NCBI GenBank assembly: GCA_910577785.1
Contig: CAJTNT010000063.1
Location: 1 to 17,425 of the forward strand
Length of the DNA: 17,425 nt
Source of the DNA: an uncultured Lachnospiraceae bacterium
Lineage (GTDB): Bacteria > Bacillota > Clostridia > Lachnospirales > Lachnospiraceae
Reading direction: 5' to 3'
The notes below the pieces were generated by a model. It was not told the origin of the DNA. It saw only the letters and a program-made list of their open reading frames with translations, and searched no databases. A program made the translations under genes and the position numbers. Positions 1 to 5,849 of the stretch are shown here, one piece after another; the first letter of the stretch is position 1, and each line of letters opens with the position of its first letter.

Positions 1-140
1 GGGCTTGACCAGGGAAGGTCGGAGTATGCGTGGTGTGGGTGTGGCGTGTGCCAGTTTCTGTATGGGTTTTTGAGGGTATATGAAAAGATTTTTCGCTACA
101 AGTTCATATCAGGTACAATTTATTTTGGTATGTACTTTAT

Positions 141-211
141 AGGGGAATCATACAGTGGCAGTATCACGGTCTCCAAAACCGTTCACGGGGGTTCGAATCC
201 CTCTTCCCCTG
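141..211 (+). tRNA. tRNA-Trp (anticodon CCA)
   Basis: A complete cloverleaf can be folded by eye. The 7-bp acceptor stem pairs 141-147 with 204-210. The D stem pairs 150-153 with 161-164. The anticodon stem pairs 166-170 with 178-182 around loop CTCCAAA, giving anticodon CCA at 173-175. The T stem pairs 187-191 with 199-203 around TTCGAAT, and the discriminator is G211. The 3' CCA is not encoded, so it must be added after transcription. A TACAAT box at 114-119 could be a -10 element, but no good -35 was found. The spacer after it (212-251) has no convincing terminator, so read-through toward the next tRNA is possible. Confidence 0.95.
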
Positions 212-251
212 TTTTAGGTAATAGAGAATTTAAAAGATATTGAAATAATGC

Positions 252-280
252 TTGATTTTTTCTGTTATCAATTGTATAAT
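252..280 (+). promoter_or_regulatory. Promoter for tRNA-Glu
   Basis: TTGATT (252-257) and TATAAT (275-280) are separated by 17 nt. The predicted start near 287 falls just before the mature tRNA 5' end at 290. This is a strong housekeeping sigma-factor match. Confidence 0.8.
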
Positions 281-289
281 AATTTATAT

Positions 290-361
290 GGCTCGTTGGT
301 CAAGCGGTCAAGACGCCGCCCTCTCACGGCGGAAACAGGGGTTCGATTCCCCTACGAGCTG
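290..361 (+). tRNA. tRNA-Glu (anticodon CTC)
   Basis: The acceptor stem pairs 290-296 with 354-360, including one terminal G-U pair. The anticodon stem CCGCC/GGCGG encloses loop CTCTCAC, giving anticodon CTC for GAG codons. The T loop is TTCGATT and the discriminator is G361. CCA is not encoded. Many Firmicutes read both Glu codons with a UUC-anticodon tRNA, so a dedicated CUC isoacceptor is a modest enrichment. A short hairpin starting at the discriminator (361-368 with 377-385, one bulged C) may assist 3' processing. Confidence 0.95.
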
Positions 362-396
362 TTGGCTAAAATAGAATAGCCCAACCCTACGAAAAT

Positions 397-434
397 GCTA
401 CAGACCCTGATGATACAGTGGATGTAGCTTTTTT
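397..434 (+). terminator. Candidate terminator after tRNA-Glu
   Basis: GCTACA (397-402) pairs with TGTAGC (423-428), with weaker CTG/CAG pairing inside, followed by T429-T434. The stem is short and the loop large, so strength is uncertain. Its position between tRNA-Glu and the next promoter makes sense for ending the tRNA transcript. Confidence 0.5.
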
Positions 435-496
435 GTATTAATTGCGTGTGGTATGTTTATTGAGGATTGAAATTTTGGAAAAAACATGAAAAGGCC

Positions 497-525
497 TTGA
501 TTTTTCAGGGAGTGAGTGTTACAAT
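497..525 (+). promoter_or_regulatory. Promoter for rpmJ and the ribosomal operon
   Basis: TTGATT (497-502) and TACAAT (520-525) are spaced by exactly 17 nt, with a predicted start near 532. The resulting leader of about 95 nt contains a compact hairpin at 590-607 (ATGCCC / GGGCAT, 6-nt loop). That hairpin ends 4 nt before the AAAGGAGGA ribosome binding site (612-620), close enough to influence initiation at rpmJ. Confidence 0.75.
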
Positions 526-626
526 ATAAAGCGGACGTTTTTGGAGCGATGTGCTTTTTCCGAAGAAGGTACAGAAGCAAGTCTAGGAAATGCCCGAAGC
601 TGGGCATGCAGAAAGGAGGAACTGCT

Positions 627-740
627 GTGAAGGTAAGATCATCCGTAAAGCCTATTTGCGAAAAATGCAAAATTATTAAAAGAAAAGGGAGCATCCGGGT
701 AATCTGTGAGAATCCCAAACACAAACAGAGGCAGGGATAA
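627..740 (+). CDS. rpmJ: 50S ribosomal protein L36
   Basis: This is a 37-aa protein with the full L36 pattern, the smallest protein of the large subunit, which binds 23S rRNA. It is the zinc-binding (C+) form: Cys11, Cys14, Cys27 and His32 are all present. The start is the GTG at 627, chosen because AAAGGAGGA lies at 612-620 with 6-nt spacing and because the family starts MKVRxSVKxxC. An upstream ATG in the same frame (516) would add a 37-residue extension unknown in the family. In most Firmicutes rpmJ follows infA; here a promoter, a leader and tRNA genes precede it instead. A small stem at 729-751 overlaps the stop codon. Confidence 0.95.
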   Translation: MKVRSSVKPICEKCKIIKRKGSIRVICENPKHKQRQG

Positions 741-782
741 TCCCCGCGCCTGGATCATTTGTATGCGGCTGTAGCGAGACAC

Positions 783-811
783 TTGGATAAGTTGTTCCCG
801 CTATTTACAAT
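783..811 (+). promoter_or_regulatory. Internal promoter upstream of rpsM leader
   Basis: TTGGAT (783-788) and TACAAT (806-811) are separated by 17 nt, with a predicted start near 818. If active, it transcribes rpsM-rplQ separately from rpmJ with a leader of about 277 nt. Confidence 0.55.
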
Positions 812-817
812 AAGCAG

Positions 818-1094
818 TGGGCAGGGCTGCTCCTGTATCCTTTGGTACCGAGAGGGTTCGGGAAGGACATGCAGAACAGAATAAGAATCAGAGAACAAGG
901 GTATACACACATTTCAGGGCGAGCAACCGTAGCTGTATATGTTTGTTCTTCGTGCGTAAGGCAGATTTTGTTGCGGATTTGCCTGCCATAGGGCAGATTT
1001 TGCCAGAATTGAGGAAGCTGGTAACCGACCGTTACCAGATGCAAAATAAGAATCATGGAAGTATCATAGAAAATGATGGAGGTGTACGACACAC
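818..1094 (+). ncRNA. Structured 5' leader of rpsM (candidate r-protein autoregulatory RNA)
   Basis: The 354-nt gap between rpmJ and rpsM has no convincing gene but is full of nested helices seen by eye. 838-842 pairs with 863-867 around 848-851/858-861. 892-898 pairs with 943-949 around 901-906/935-940. 960-966 pairs with 977-983. 983-987 pairs with 992-996. 997-1003 pairs with 1041-1047, enclosing the 8-bp hairpin CTGGTAAC/GTTACCAG (1018-1025 with 1031-1038). A last hairpin ATCAT/ATGAT (1063-1067 with 1073-1077) directly abuts the rpsM Shine-Dalgarno (1078-1084), and 1052-1056 could compete for the same strand. E. coli controls its alpha operon through an S4-binding leader just before rpsM. 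That position matches, but homology is not shown. The sequence GGCAGATTTTG occurs twice (960-970 and 992-1002). Confidence 0.5.
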
Positions 1095-1463
1095 ATGGCT
1101 CGTATCGCAGGTGTAGATTTACCAAGAGAAAAACGTGTTGAGATAGGATTGACGTATATTTATGGGATTGGCAGGTCAAGTTCCGGCCGTATCCTGAAAG
1201 AGGCAAAAGTAAATCCGGATACCCGCGTCAGGGATCTGACGGACGAAGAAGTAAAGCGGATTAGCAGCGTAATTGAAGAAACACAGACCGTAGAAGGTGA
1301 TCTAAGGAGAGAGATCGCCCTCAATATTAAGAGGCTCCAGGAAATTGGATGCTATCGCGGCATCCGCCACAGGAAGGGGCTTCCAGTCCGCGGCCAGAAT
1401 ACCAAGAATAACGCAAGGACCAGGAAAGGGCCGAAGAGGACAGTTGCAAATAAGAAGAAATAA
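1095..1463 (+). CDS. rpsM: 30S ribosomal protein S13
   Basis: This 122-aa protein matches S13 end to end: MARIAGVDLPREKRVEIGLTY at the N-terminus, a helix-turn-helix region around GIGRSSS, and the basic C-terminal tail GIRHRKGLPVRGQNTK that reaches the tRNA sites. S13 sits in the head of the small subunit and contacts P-site tRNA and the large subunit. The ATG is preceded by GGAGGTG (1078-1084) at 10-nt spacing. It is the first gene of the classical alpha-operon order and follows an unusually long structured leader. The length is normal for the family. Confidence 0.97.
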   Translation: MARIAGVDLPREKRVEIGLTYIYGIGRSSSGRILKEAKVNPDTRVRDLTDEEVKRISSVIEETQTVEGDLRREIALNIKRLQEIGCYRGIRHRKGLPVRGQNTKNNARTRKGPKRTVANKKK

Positions 1464-1484
1464 TAGAATCATTACGTAATCATA

Positions 1485-1500
1485 GCCTGTTATAACAGGC
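1485..1500 (+). repeat. Perfect palindrome in rpsM-rpsK spacer
   Basis: GCCTGTTATAACAGGC is a perfect 16-nt inverted repeat that would form a 6-bp hairpin with a TATA loop. It is followed by A's rather than T's, so it is not an intrinsic terminator on this strand. It may be an mRNA stability or processing element. Confidence 0.5.
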
Positions 1501-1507
1501 AAAAAGA

Positions 1508-1575
1508 TTAGGAATAAGGCAATTTGTCATTTGCAAATAAGGTTAGGAACAAGACAATCTATCATTTATAATAAG
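1508..1575 (+). repeat. Imperfect tandem duplication in rpsM-rpsK spacer
   Basis: Unit A (1508-1541) and unit B (1543-1575) align over about 33 nt, sharing TTAGGAAyAAGrCAATyT and TCATTT...AATAAG. The substitutions in the first half are all transitions; one indel and a few changes occur near the end. The end of rpsM (GCAAATAAGAAGAAATAA) resembles the end of both units. The 134-nt spacer therefore seems to have grown partly by local duplication. No ORF is present. Confidence 0.6.
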
Positions 1576-1597
1576 AAGAAAGTAGGTTAGTTTAGAA

Positions 1598-1993
1598 ATG
1601 GCGAAAAACACTGCAAAAAAAGTGACAAAAAAGCGCGTAAAGAAAAACGTTGAACGTGGACAGGCGCACATTCAGTCATCTTTCAATAATACAATCGTGA
1701 CGATTACAGATACTGAAGGAAATGCCCTCTCATGGGCAAGTGCAGGCGGTCTTGGTTTTAGAGGTTCAAGGAAATCTACTCCATATGCTGCGCAAATGGC
1801 AGCTGAGACAGCTACAAAGGCAGCCCTGATCCATGGATTGAAGACTGTGGACGTTATGGTAAAAGGGCCTGGTTCCGGCAGGGAGGCAGCAATCCGCGCC
1901 CTTCAGGCATGTGGGCTTGAAGTGACCAGCATCAAAGACGTTACCCCAGTGCCGCACAATGGATGTCGCCCGCCAAAGCGCAGAAGAGTCTAA
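1598..1993 (+). CDS. rpsK: 30S ribosomal protein S11
   Basis: This 131-aa S11 has the conserved core HIQSSFNNTIVTITD, the GPGSGREAAIRALQ loop and the C-terminal signature DVTPVPHNGCRPPKRRRV. S11 forms the small-subunit platform near the E site and the anti-Shine-Dalgarno end of 16S rRNA. The N-terminus has a lysine-rich extension before the core, as in many Clostridia. The Shine-Dalgarno is weak: only AAGTAGG, well upstream of the ATG, in contrast to its neighbours. The 134-nt spacer before it contains a palindrome and a tandem duplication, so translation may depend on local mRNA structure or coupling. Confidence 0.97.
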   Translation: MAKNTAKKVTKKRVKKNVERGQAHIQSSFNNTIVTITDTEGNALSWASAGGLGFRGSRKSTPYAAQMAAETATKAALIHGLKTVDVMVKGPGSGREAAIRALQACGLEVTSIKDVTPVPHNGCRPPKRRRV

Positions 1994-2014
1994 TTTTAGG
2001 AGGTATAAGTTAAG

Positions 2015-2608
2015 ATGGCAATAAATAGAGTTCCAGTTCTGAAAAGATGCAGATCACTTGGTTTAGACCCCATTTATCTGGGAATAGATAAGAAGTCCAA
2101 CAGGCAGCTGAAAAGAGCCAACCGTAAGGTGTCCGAATATGGCCTCCAGCTGCGGGAGAAGCAGAAAGCAAAATTCATCTATGGCGTATTAGAGAAGCCT
2201 TTCCACAATTATTACCTGAAGGCGGACAGGATGAAAGGCATGACGGGCGAGAACCTGATGACCATTCTTGAGAGCCGTTTAGACAACGTGATATTCCGCC
2301 TGGGCTTTGCCAGGACACGGAAGGAAGCAAGGCAGGTAGTCGGCCATAAGCATGTAATGGTAAATGGCAAACAGGTCAACATTCCGTCCTACTTGGTAAA
2401 GGCTGGAGACACAATTGAGATTAAGGAAAAATGCAAAGGCTTTCAGAGATACAAAGATATCCTTGCGGTTACAGCAGGCAGGTTAGTGCCAGAGTGGCTG
2501 GAAGCTGACCAGGACAACCTGGCAGGCACGGTGAAAGAATTGCCCAACAGGGAAGTGATTGATGTCCCGGTTGACGAAATGCTTATCGTCGAGTTATATT
2601 CCAAGTAA
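2015..2608 (+). CDS. rpsD: 30S ribosomal protein S4
   Basis: This 197-aa protein has the S4 N-terminal domain, including VSEYGLQLREKQKAKFIYGV. The S4 RNA-binding domain follows at roughly residues 87-150 (SRLDNVIFRLGFARTRKEAR, then HVMVNGKQVNIPSYLVKAGD). It is a primary 16S rRNA-binding assembly protein, and in E. coli and Bacillus it is the translational repressor of its own operon or gene. The N-terminus lacks the CxxC-type zinc cluster found in some S4 forms. AGGAGGT (1998-2004) stands 10 nt before the ATG. It follows rpsK by 21 nt, so any S4 control here would more likely act at the long rpsM leader than immediately upstream of rpsD. Confidence 0.97.
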   Translation: MAINRVPVLKRCRSLGLDPIYLGIDKKSNRQLKRANRKVSEYGLQLREKQKAKFIYGVLEKPFHNYYLKADRMKGMTGENLMTILESRLDNVIFRLGFARTRKEARQVVGHKHVMVNGKQVNIPSYLVKAGDTIEIKEKCKGFQRYKDILAVTAGRLVPEWLEADQDNLAGTVKELPNREVIDVPVDEMLIVELYSK

Positions 2609-2648
2609 TAGGGAAAAGCAACGATACCCGAAAAGGAGGGACTTTGTA

Positions 2649-3608
2649 GTGTTCGATTTTGAGAAACCGAAAATTGAGATTGCGCAAATTTCAGAAGACA
2701 AAAAGTACGGCCGGTTTGTCGTGGAGCCATTGGAAAGAGGCTATGGTACGACGCTGGGCAATTCCCTGCGTAGGATCATGCTTTCCTCATTGCCAGGCGC
2801 GGCAGTCAGCCAGGTGAAAATCGAAAGTGTTTTGCATGAGTTCAGTTCCATTCCAGGCGTGAAGGAAGACGTGACTGAGATTATTATGAACATCAAGAAT
2901 CTGGCATTGAAAAACACCAGCCCAACGAACGAGTCTAAAGTTGCTTATATTGAATTTGAAGGAGAAGGGGTAGTAACGGCAGCGGATATCCAGGTTGATC
3001 CAGATATCCAGGTACTGAACCCGGATTTGGTGATTGCCCACCTCAACGGCGGGGCGGATTCCAGGCTTTATATGGAATTGACGATTACCAAAGGAAGGGG
3101 TTATGTAAGCGCAGAGAAGAACAAGACAGAGGATGTGCCAATCGGGGTCATTGCAGTCGATTCTATCTACACCCCTGTGGAGCGCGTAAACCTTACGATT
3201 GAGAATACCCGTGTAGGGCAGATTACAGATTATGATAAGCTTACCTTGGATGTGTACACAAACGGCACATTGGAACCGGATGAAGCGGTGAGCCTGGCAG
3301 CTAAAGTTCTGAGTGAGCATCTGAATCTGTTTATCGACCTGTCCGAGAACGCAAGGACTGCGGAAGTCATGATCGAGAAAGAGGACAATGCCAAAGAAAA
3401 GGTCCTGGAGATGAACATTGACGAGTTAGAGCTGTCCGTCCGTTCCTACAACTGCCTTAAGAGGGCAGGAATTAACACGGTAGAAGAACTGACCAACCGT
3501 ACGCCGGAAGACATGATGAAGGTGCGGAACCTCGGGCGCAAGTCCTTAGAGGAAGTGTTGGCAAAGCTAAAAGAGCTTGGGCTGCAGCTGAATCCCGGCG
3601 AGGAATAG
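2649..3608 (+). CDS. rpoA: DNA-directed RNA polymerase subunit alpha
   Basis: This is a 319-aa alpha subunit. The N-terminal dimerisation and assembly domain spans residues 1 to about 230, including RFVVEPLERGYGTTLGNSLRR near the start. After a linker, the C-terminal domain (about 245-319) carries RSYNCLKRAGINTVEELTN and VRNLGRKSLEEVLAKL, the helix-hairpin-helix that binds UP-element DNA and activators. The GTG at 2649 is chosen because AAAGGAGGG (2632-2640) is 8 nt upstream and the family begins MxxFEKP. The longer in-frame ORF from 2559 would overlap rpsD and add 30 unrelated residues. Confidence 0.96.
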   Translation: MFDFEKPKIEIAQISEDKKYGRFVVEPLERGYGTTLGNSLRRIMLSSLPGAAVSQVKIESVLHEFSSIPGVKEDVTEIIMNIKNLALKNTSPTNESKVAYIEFEGEGVVTAADIQVDPDIQVLNPDLVIAHLNGGADSRLYMELTITKGRGYVSAEKNKTEDVPIGVIAVDSIYTPVERVNLTIENTRVGQITDYDKLTLDVYTNGTLEPDEAVSLAAKVLSEHLNLFIDLSENARTAEVMIEKEDNAKEKVLEMNIDELELSVRSYNCLKRAGINTVEELTNRTPEDMMKVRNLGRKSLEEVLAKLKELGLQLNPGEE

Positions 3609-3648
3609 AAGCAGCCGCATAGCTATAAAATATAAAAAGCAGGGCTTC

Positions 3649-3727
3649 TAAGACCAAAAGGCAAAGCCTTGTAGCCAGCCCGTAATGATAAATCATAACC
3701 ATATTCGGTAAGTAAGGCCAAAAGGCA
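3649..3727 (+). repeat. Spaced 15-nt direct repeat in rpoA-rplQ spacer
   Basis: TAAGACCAAAAGGCA (3649-3663) and TAAGGCCAAAAGGCA (3713-3727) differ by one transition. The first copy overlaps a small hairpin AAGGC-AAA-GCCTT (3658-3670). The 152-nt spacer has no convincing gene and no T-run terminator, so rplQ is probably read from the rpoA transcript. Confidence 0.45.
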
Positions 3728-3760
3728 TTGCTGGATATGCCATAAATGGAGGATAGAAAA

Positions 3761-4297
3761 ATGGCAAAATATAGGAAGTTAGGCAGAACCTCTGACCAGA
3801 GGAAAGCCTTAATCAGGAACCAGGTAACCGCATTGCTCTACAATGGCAAGATTGTTACCACAGAGGCCAAGGCAAAGGAAGTCCGCAAGGTAGCGGAAGG
3901 ATTAATTGCCATGGGCATCCGTGAAAGGGACAACTTCGAGGAAGTTACCGTAATGGCCAAGGTAGCGCGCAAGGACGCCAACGGCAAGAGGGTGAAAGAG
4001 GTTGTGGACGGCAAGAGGGTTACCATATATGACGAAGTAGAGAAGAAGATCAAAAAAGACCTTCCTTCCCGCCTGCACGCAAGACGCCAGATGAATAAGG
4101 TATTATATCCAGTTACTTATGTCCCGAAAGAGAAGGCAGGACGTAAGAGAAATACCAAGAAAGTAGACGTCGCCGCCAAAGTCTTTGACGAAATCGCTCC
4201 AAAATATGCAGGCCGTAATGGTGGCTATACCAGAATCGTAAAGATTGGGCAGCGCAAAGGGGACGGAGCCTTAGAGGTTCTTCTTGAGTTAGTATAA
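3761..4297 (+). CDS. rplQ: 50S ribosomal protein L17 (long, insertion-bearing form)
   Basis: The N-terminus MAKYRKLGRTSDQRKALIRN and the C-terminus GGYTRIVKIGQRKGDGALEVLLELV are diagnostic for L17, which binds near the polypeptide exit region of the large subunit. At 178 aa it is clearly longer than the roughly 120-aa Bacillus and E. coli proteins. The extra residues are a lysine-rich charged insertion at about 55-135 between the conserved halves. Clostridial relatives are known to carry such long forms. The start is the ATG at 3761, with GGAGG (3749-3753) 7 nt upstream. An in-frame ATG at 3746 lies before that ribosome binding site and is rejected. It is the last gene of the operon, followed by a strong terminator. 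Confidence 0.96.
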   Translation: MAKYRKLGRTSDQRKALIRNQVTALLYNGKIVTTEAKAKEVRKVAEGLIAMGIRERDNFEEVTVMAKVARKDANGKRVKEVVDGKRVTIYDEVEKKIKKDLPSRLHARRQMNKVLYPVTYVPKEKAGRKRNTKKVDVAAKVFDEIAPKYAGRNGGYTRIVKIGQRKGDGALEVLLELV

Positions 4298-4336
4298 GGA
4301 ATAGCATAAGAATCGGAAAATTAAGAGATAGAAGGG

Positions 4337-4384
4337 CAGCCGCCCAGAGGATATTTGGAATGTATCCTTTGGGCGGCTGTTTTT
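4337..4384 (+). terminator. Rho-independent terminator of the ribosomal operon
   Basis: A 17-bp stem pairs 4337-4353 with 4363-4379. Its base is GC-rich (CAGCCGCCC / GGGCGGCTG), it has one G-U pair and a 9-nt loop, and it is followed by T4380-T4384. It lies 39 nt after the rplQ stop. Confidence 0.92.
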
Positions 4385-4635
4385 ATGTACAGGGTTACAT
4401 CGTTCAATTGGAATGAAAATTGTTTTTTGTATTAGGGATGGTTTGTTCTATGGGCAGCCTTTGGGCAAGTGTATCATGGGGAATGTTTGAATTCTTTATG
4501 TGTGGAAGGAATTAGGGGAATGCGCAGTTAAGGCTATTCCAAGGAAATCATAGGAAAAATATGCAGTTAAAATTAGCGCAAATTAATGAATGGTAGATTA
4601 ATTCGTGCATAAAGGATAGATTTGACAAAATTTTC
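4385..4635. other. Intergenic stretch without a recognised gene
   Basis: It is AT-rich and free of convincing ORFs, tRNAs or long repeats. A TTGACA at 4622-4627 has no usable -10 at normal spacing. The octamer GCAGTTAA occurs twice. Nothing else supportable was seen. Confidence 0.5.
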
Positions 4636-4664
4636 TTGCAATTCGTAACGGATAAGGGTATAAT
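4636..4664 (+). promoter_or_regulatory. Promoter of the foldase/beta-helix operon
   Basis: TTGCAA (4636-4641) and TATAAT (4659-4664) are separated by 17 nt, with a predicted start near 4671 and a leader of about 63 nt before the TTG start. A second TATAAT at 4672-4677 lacks a -35 partner. Confidence 0.65.
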
Positions 4665-4733
4665 GATGCTGTATAATTTTGGAAATTAGGTTTCGAACAG
4701 GTCCACAGGAACGGGCAGAGAGGAGTTATGTAG

Positions 4734-5789
4734 TTGAAGAAGAAAATAGTTATCATTTCTGTTGCTGCAGTTTTAAGCATTGTTGTTGTTCTCATAATTA
4801 TTTTTATGCAAAAGGATTCTTTTTCACTGAAAATAAACGGGCGTGAAATCCGGGAAGAAGAGTTTCTGGAAGCGGCTGCCCGGAAAAGATATGAGGTAGT
4901 CAGTTATTTTTCCGAAAAAGGAAGCGGGGGCGTAGGCGAGAAGTTCTGGGAAGAGGAGATTGGAGGAGAACTTCCATATGAGAGGCTTACCCAGGAAACA
5001 TTAGGGGAACTGAAGCATTTTTATGCGGTCTATGGCCTGGCGGAAGAGAAAGGGTATGTAGAGGAAGGAAGCTATTCTGCACTGTTAAAGCGGTGGGAGG
5101 ATGGGAACAGGCTCCGAAAAGAGAAAATTGAAAAGGGGGAGGCTGTCTATGGCTTGTCAGAATATTCCCTGGAACTATATTTGGAGTATGAAATGGATAC
5201 CATCCAAAAAAGTTATTGCAACGACCTGGACAACGAGGGCATGGAAATAACGGAAGAGGAGAGGAAACAGTATTACGAAGAGAATATCGCATATTACCAG
5301 CGTGAAGATGATAGGATCCTGGATTATATCAAAATCCCATACGGTGAAGAAAGGATGGATGACGGGCAGGTGAAGGAATTAAAAAGCCGCCTGACGTCAA
5401 TTTATAAGAAGATGGACGGCAAGCATCTGCTGGCAGATCTGGCGCGGGAGGAAACGCTTATTTCTCCCTATCTGGGGCATGCCGATGCCACATCATCGGA
5501 ACTTCGTGGCTATTCTAGGAGCGTTGGCGATATACTGGAGTATGCATGGGATCTTAAGACGGGAGAATCCACAACGGTAATTGATGAAAATGGTAGCTTG
5601 TATCTGATTGAGTGTACAAAGAGAGAAACAAACGAGCCAGTTCCGATAGAAGAGGTAAAGGACAATATTAACAAAACACTGCGGGAACAACGTTTTGACA
5701 AGATAATAGAAGAACGTGCCGCCAAAGCTTCCGTGGATGGGGATATCGAGTCTCTGTGTATCTTTATGAAACAGCATATAGATAAATAA
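4734..5789 (+). CDS. Membrane-anchored parvulin/PrsA-like peptidyl-prolyl isomerase
   Basis: This 351-aa protein has a lysine-rich start and one hydrophobic anchor (about residues 5-24), and no lipobox cysteine, so it is probably tethered outside the membrane by an uncleaved helix. Residues about 30-190 are charged and helical, with FSLKINGREIREEEF resembling SurA/PrsA N-terminal chaperone domains. Residues about 192-300 (DRILDYIKIPYG, then LGHADATSSELRGYS, then AWDLKTGESTTVIDENGSLYLIE) fit a parvulin-like rotamase domain. The family folds exported proteins by prolyl isomerisation or holdase action. The start is TTG 4734, with AGGAG (4721-4725) 8 nt upstream; a nearby ATG at 4728 is followed at once by TAG. 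It shares a promoter with two secreted beta-helix proteins and may be their dedicated foldase (inference). Catalytic activity is not proven; the domain is divergent. Confidence 0.75.
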   Translation: MKKKIVIISVAAVLSIVVVLIIIFMQKDSFSLKINGREIREEEFLEAAARKRYEVVSYFSEKGSGGVGEKFWEEEIGGELPYERLTQETLGELKHFYAVYGLAEEKGYVEEGSYSALLKRWEDGNRLRKEKIEKGEAVYGLSEYSLELYLEYEMDTIQKSYCNDLDNEGMEITEEERKQYYEENIAYYQREDDRILDYIKIPYGEERMDDGQVKELKSRLTSIYKKMDGKHLLADLAREETLISPYLGHADATSSELRGYSRSVGDILEYAWDLKTGESTTVIDENGSLYLIECTKRETNEPVPIEEVKDNINKTLREQRFDKIIEERAAKASVDGDIESLCIFMKQHIDK

Positions 5790-5849
5790 AAAGAAAGGAG
5801 CAGGCGAAAAGAAGGAAGTTGTCGAAAGTTGAAAGAAAGGAGAATCATG

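Noticed and set aside
838..870. T-box-like GGTACCG sequence in the rpsM leader
   Set aside because: There is no T-box bulge consensus, specifier loop or terminator, and the downstream gene is a ribosomal protein.
805..1206. ORFs on both strands across the rpmJ-rpsM gap (817-1116 plus, 805-1206 minus)
   Set aside because: They run into rpsM, lack ribosome binding sites and read as low-quality protein. The paired structure of the RNA is the better explanation.
2787..3320. 177-aa minus-strand ORF opposite rpoA
   Set aside because: It is a shadow of a highly conserved gene, with no independent signals.
4622..4664. TTGACA at 4622 as the -35 for TATAAT at 4659
   Set aside because: The spacer is 31 nt, too long. 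TTGCAA at 4636 gives exactly 17 nt.
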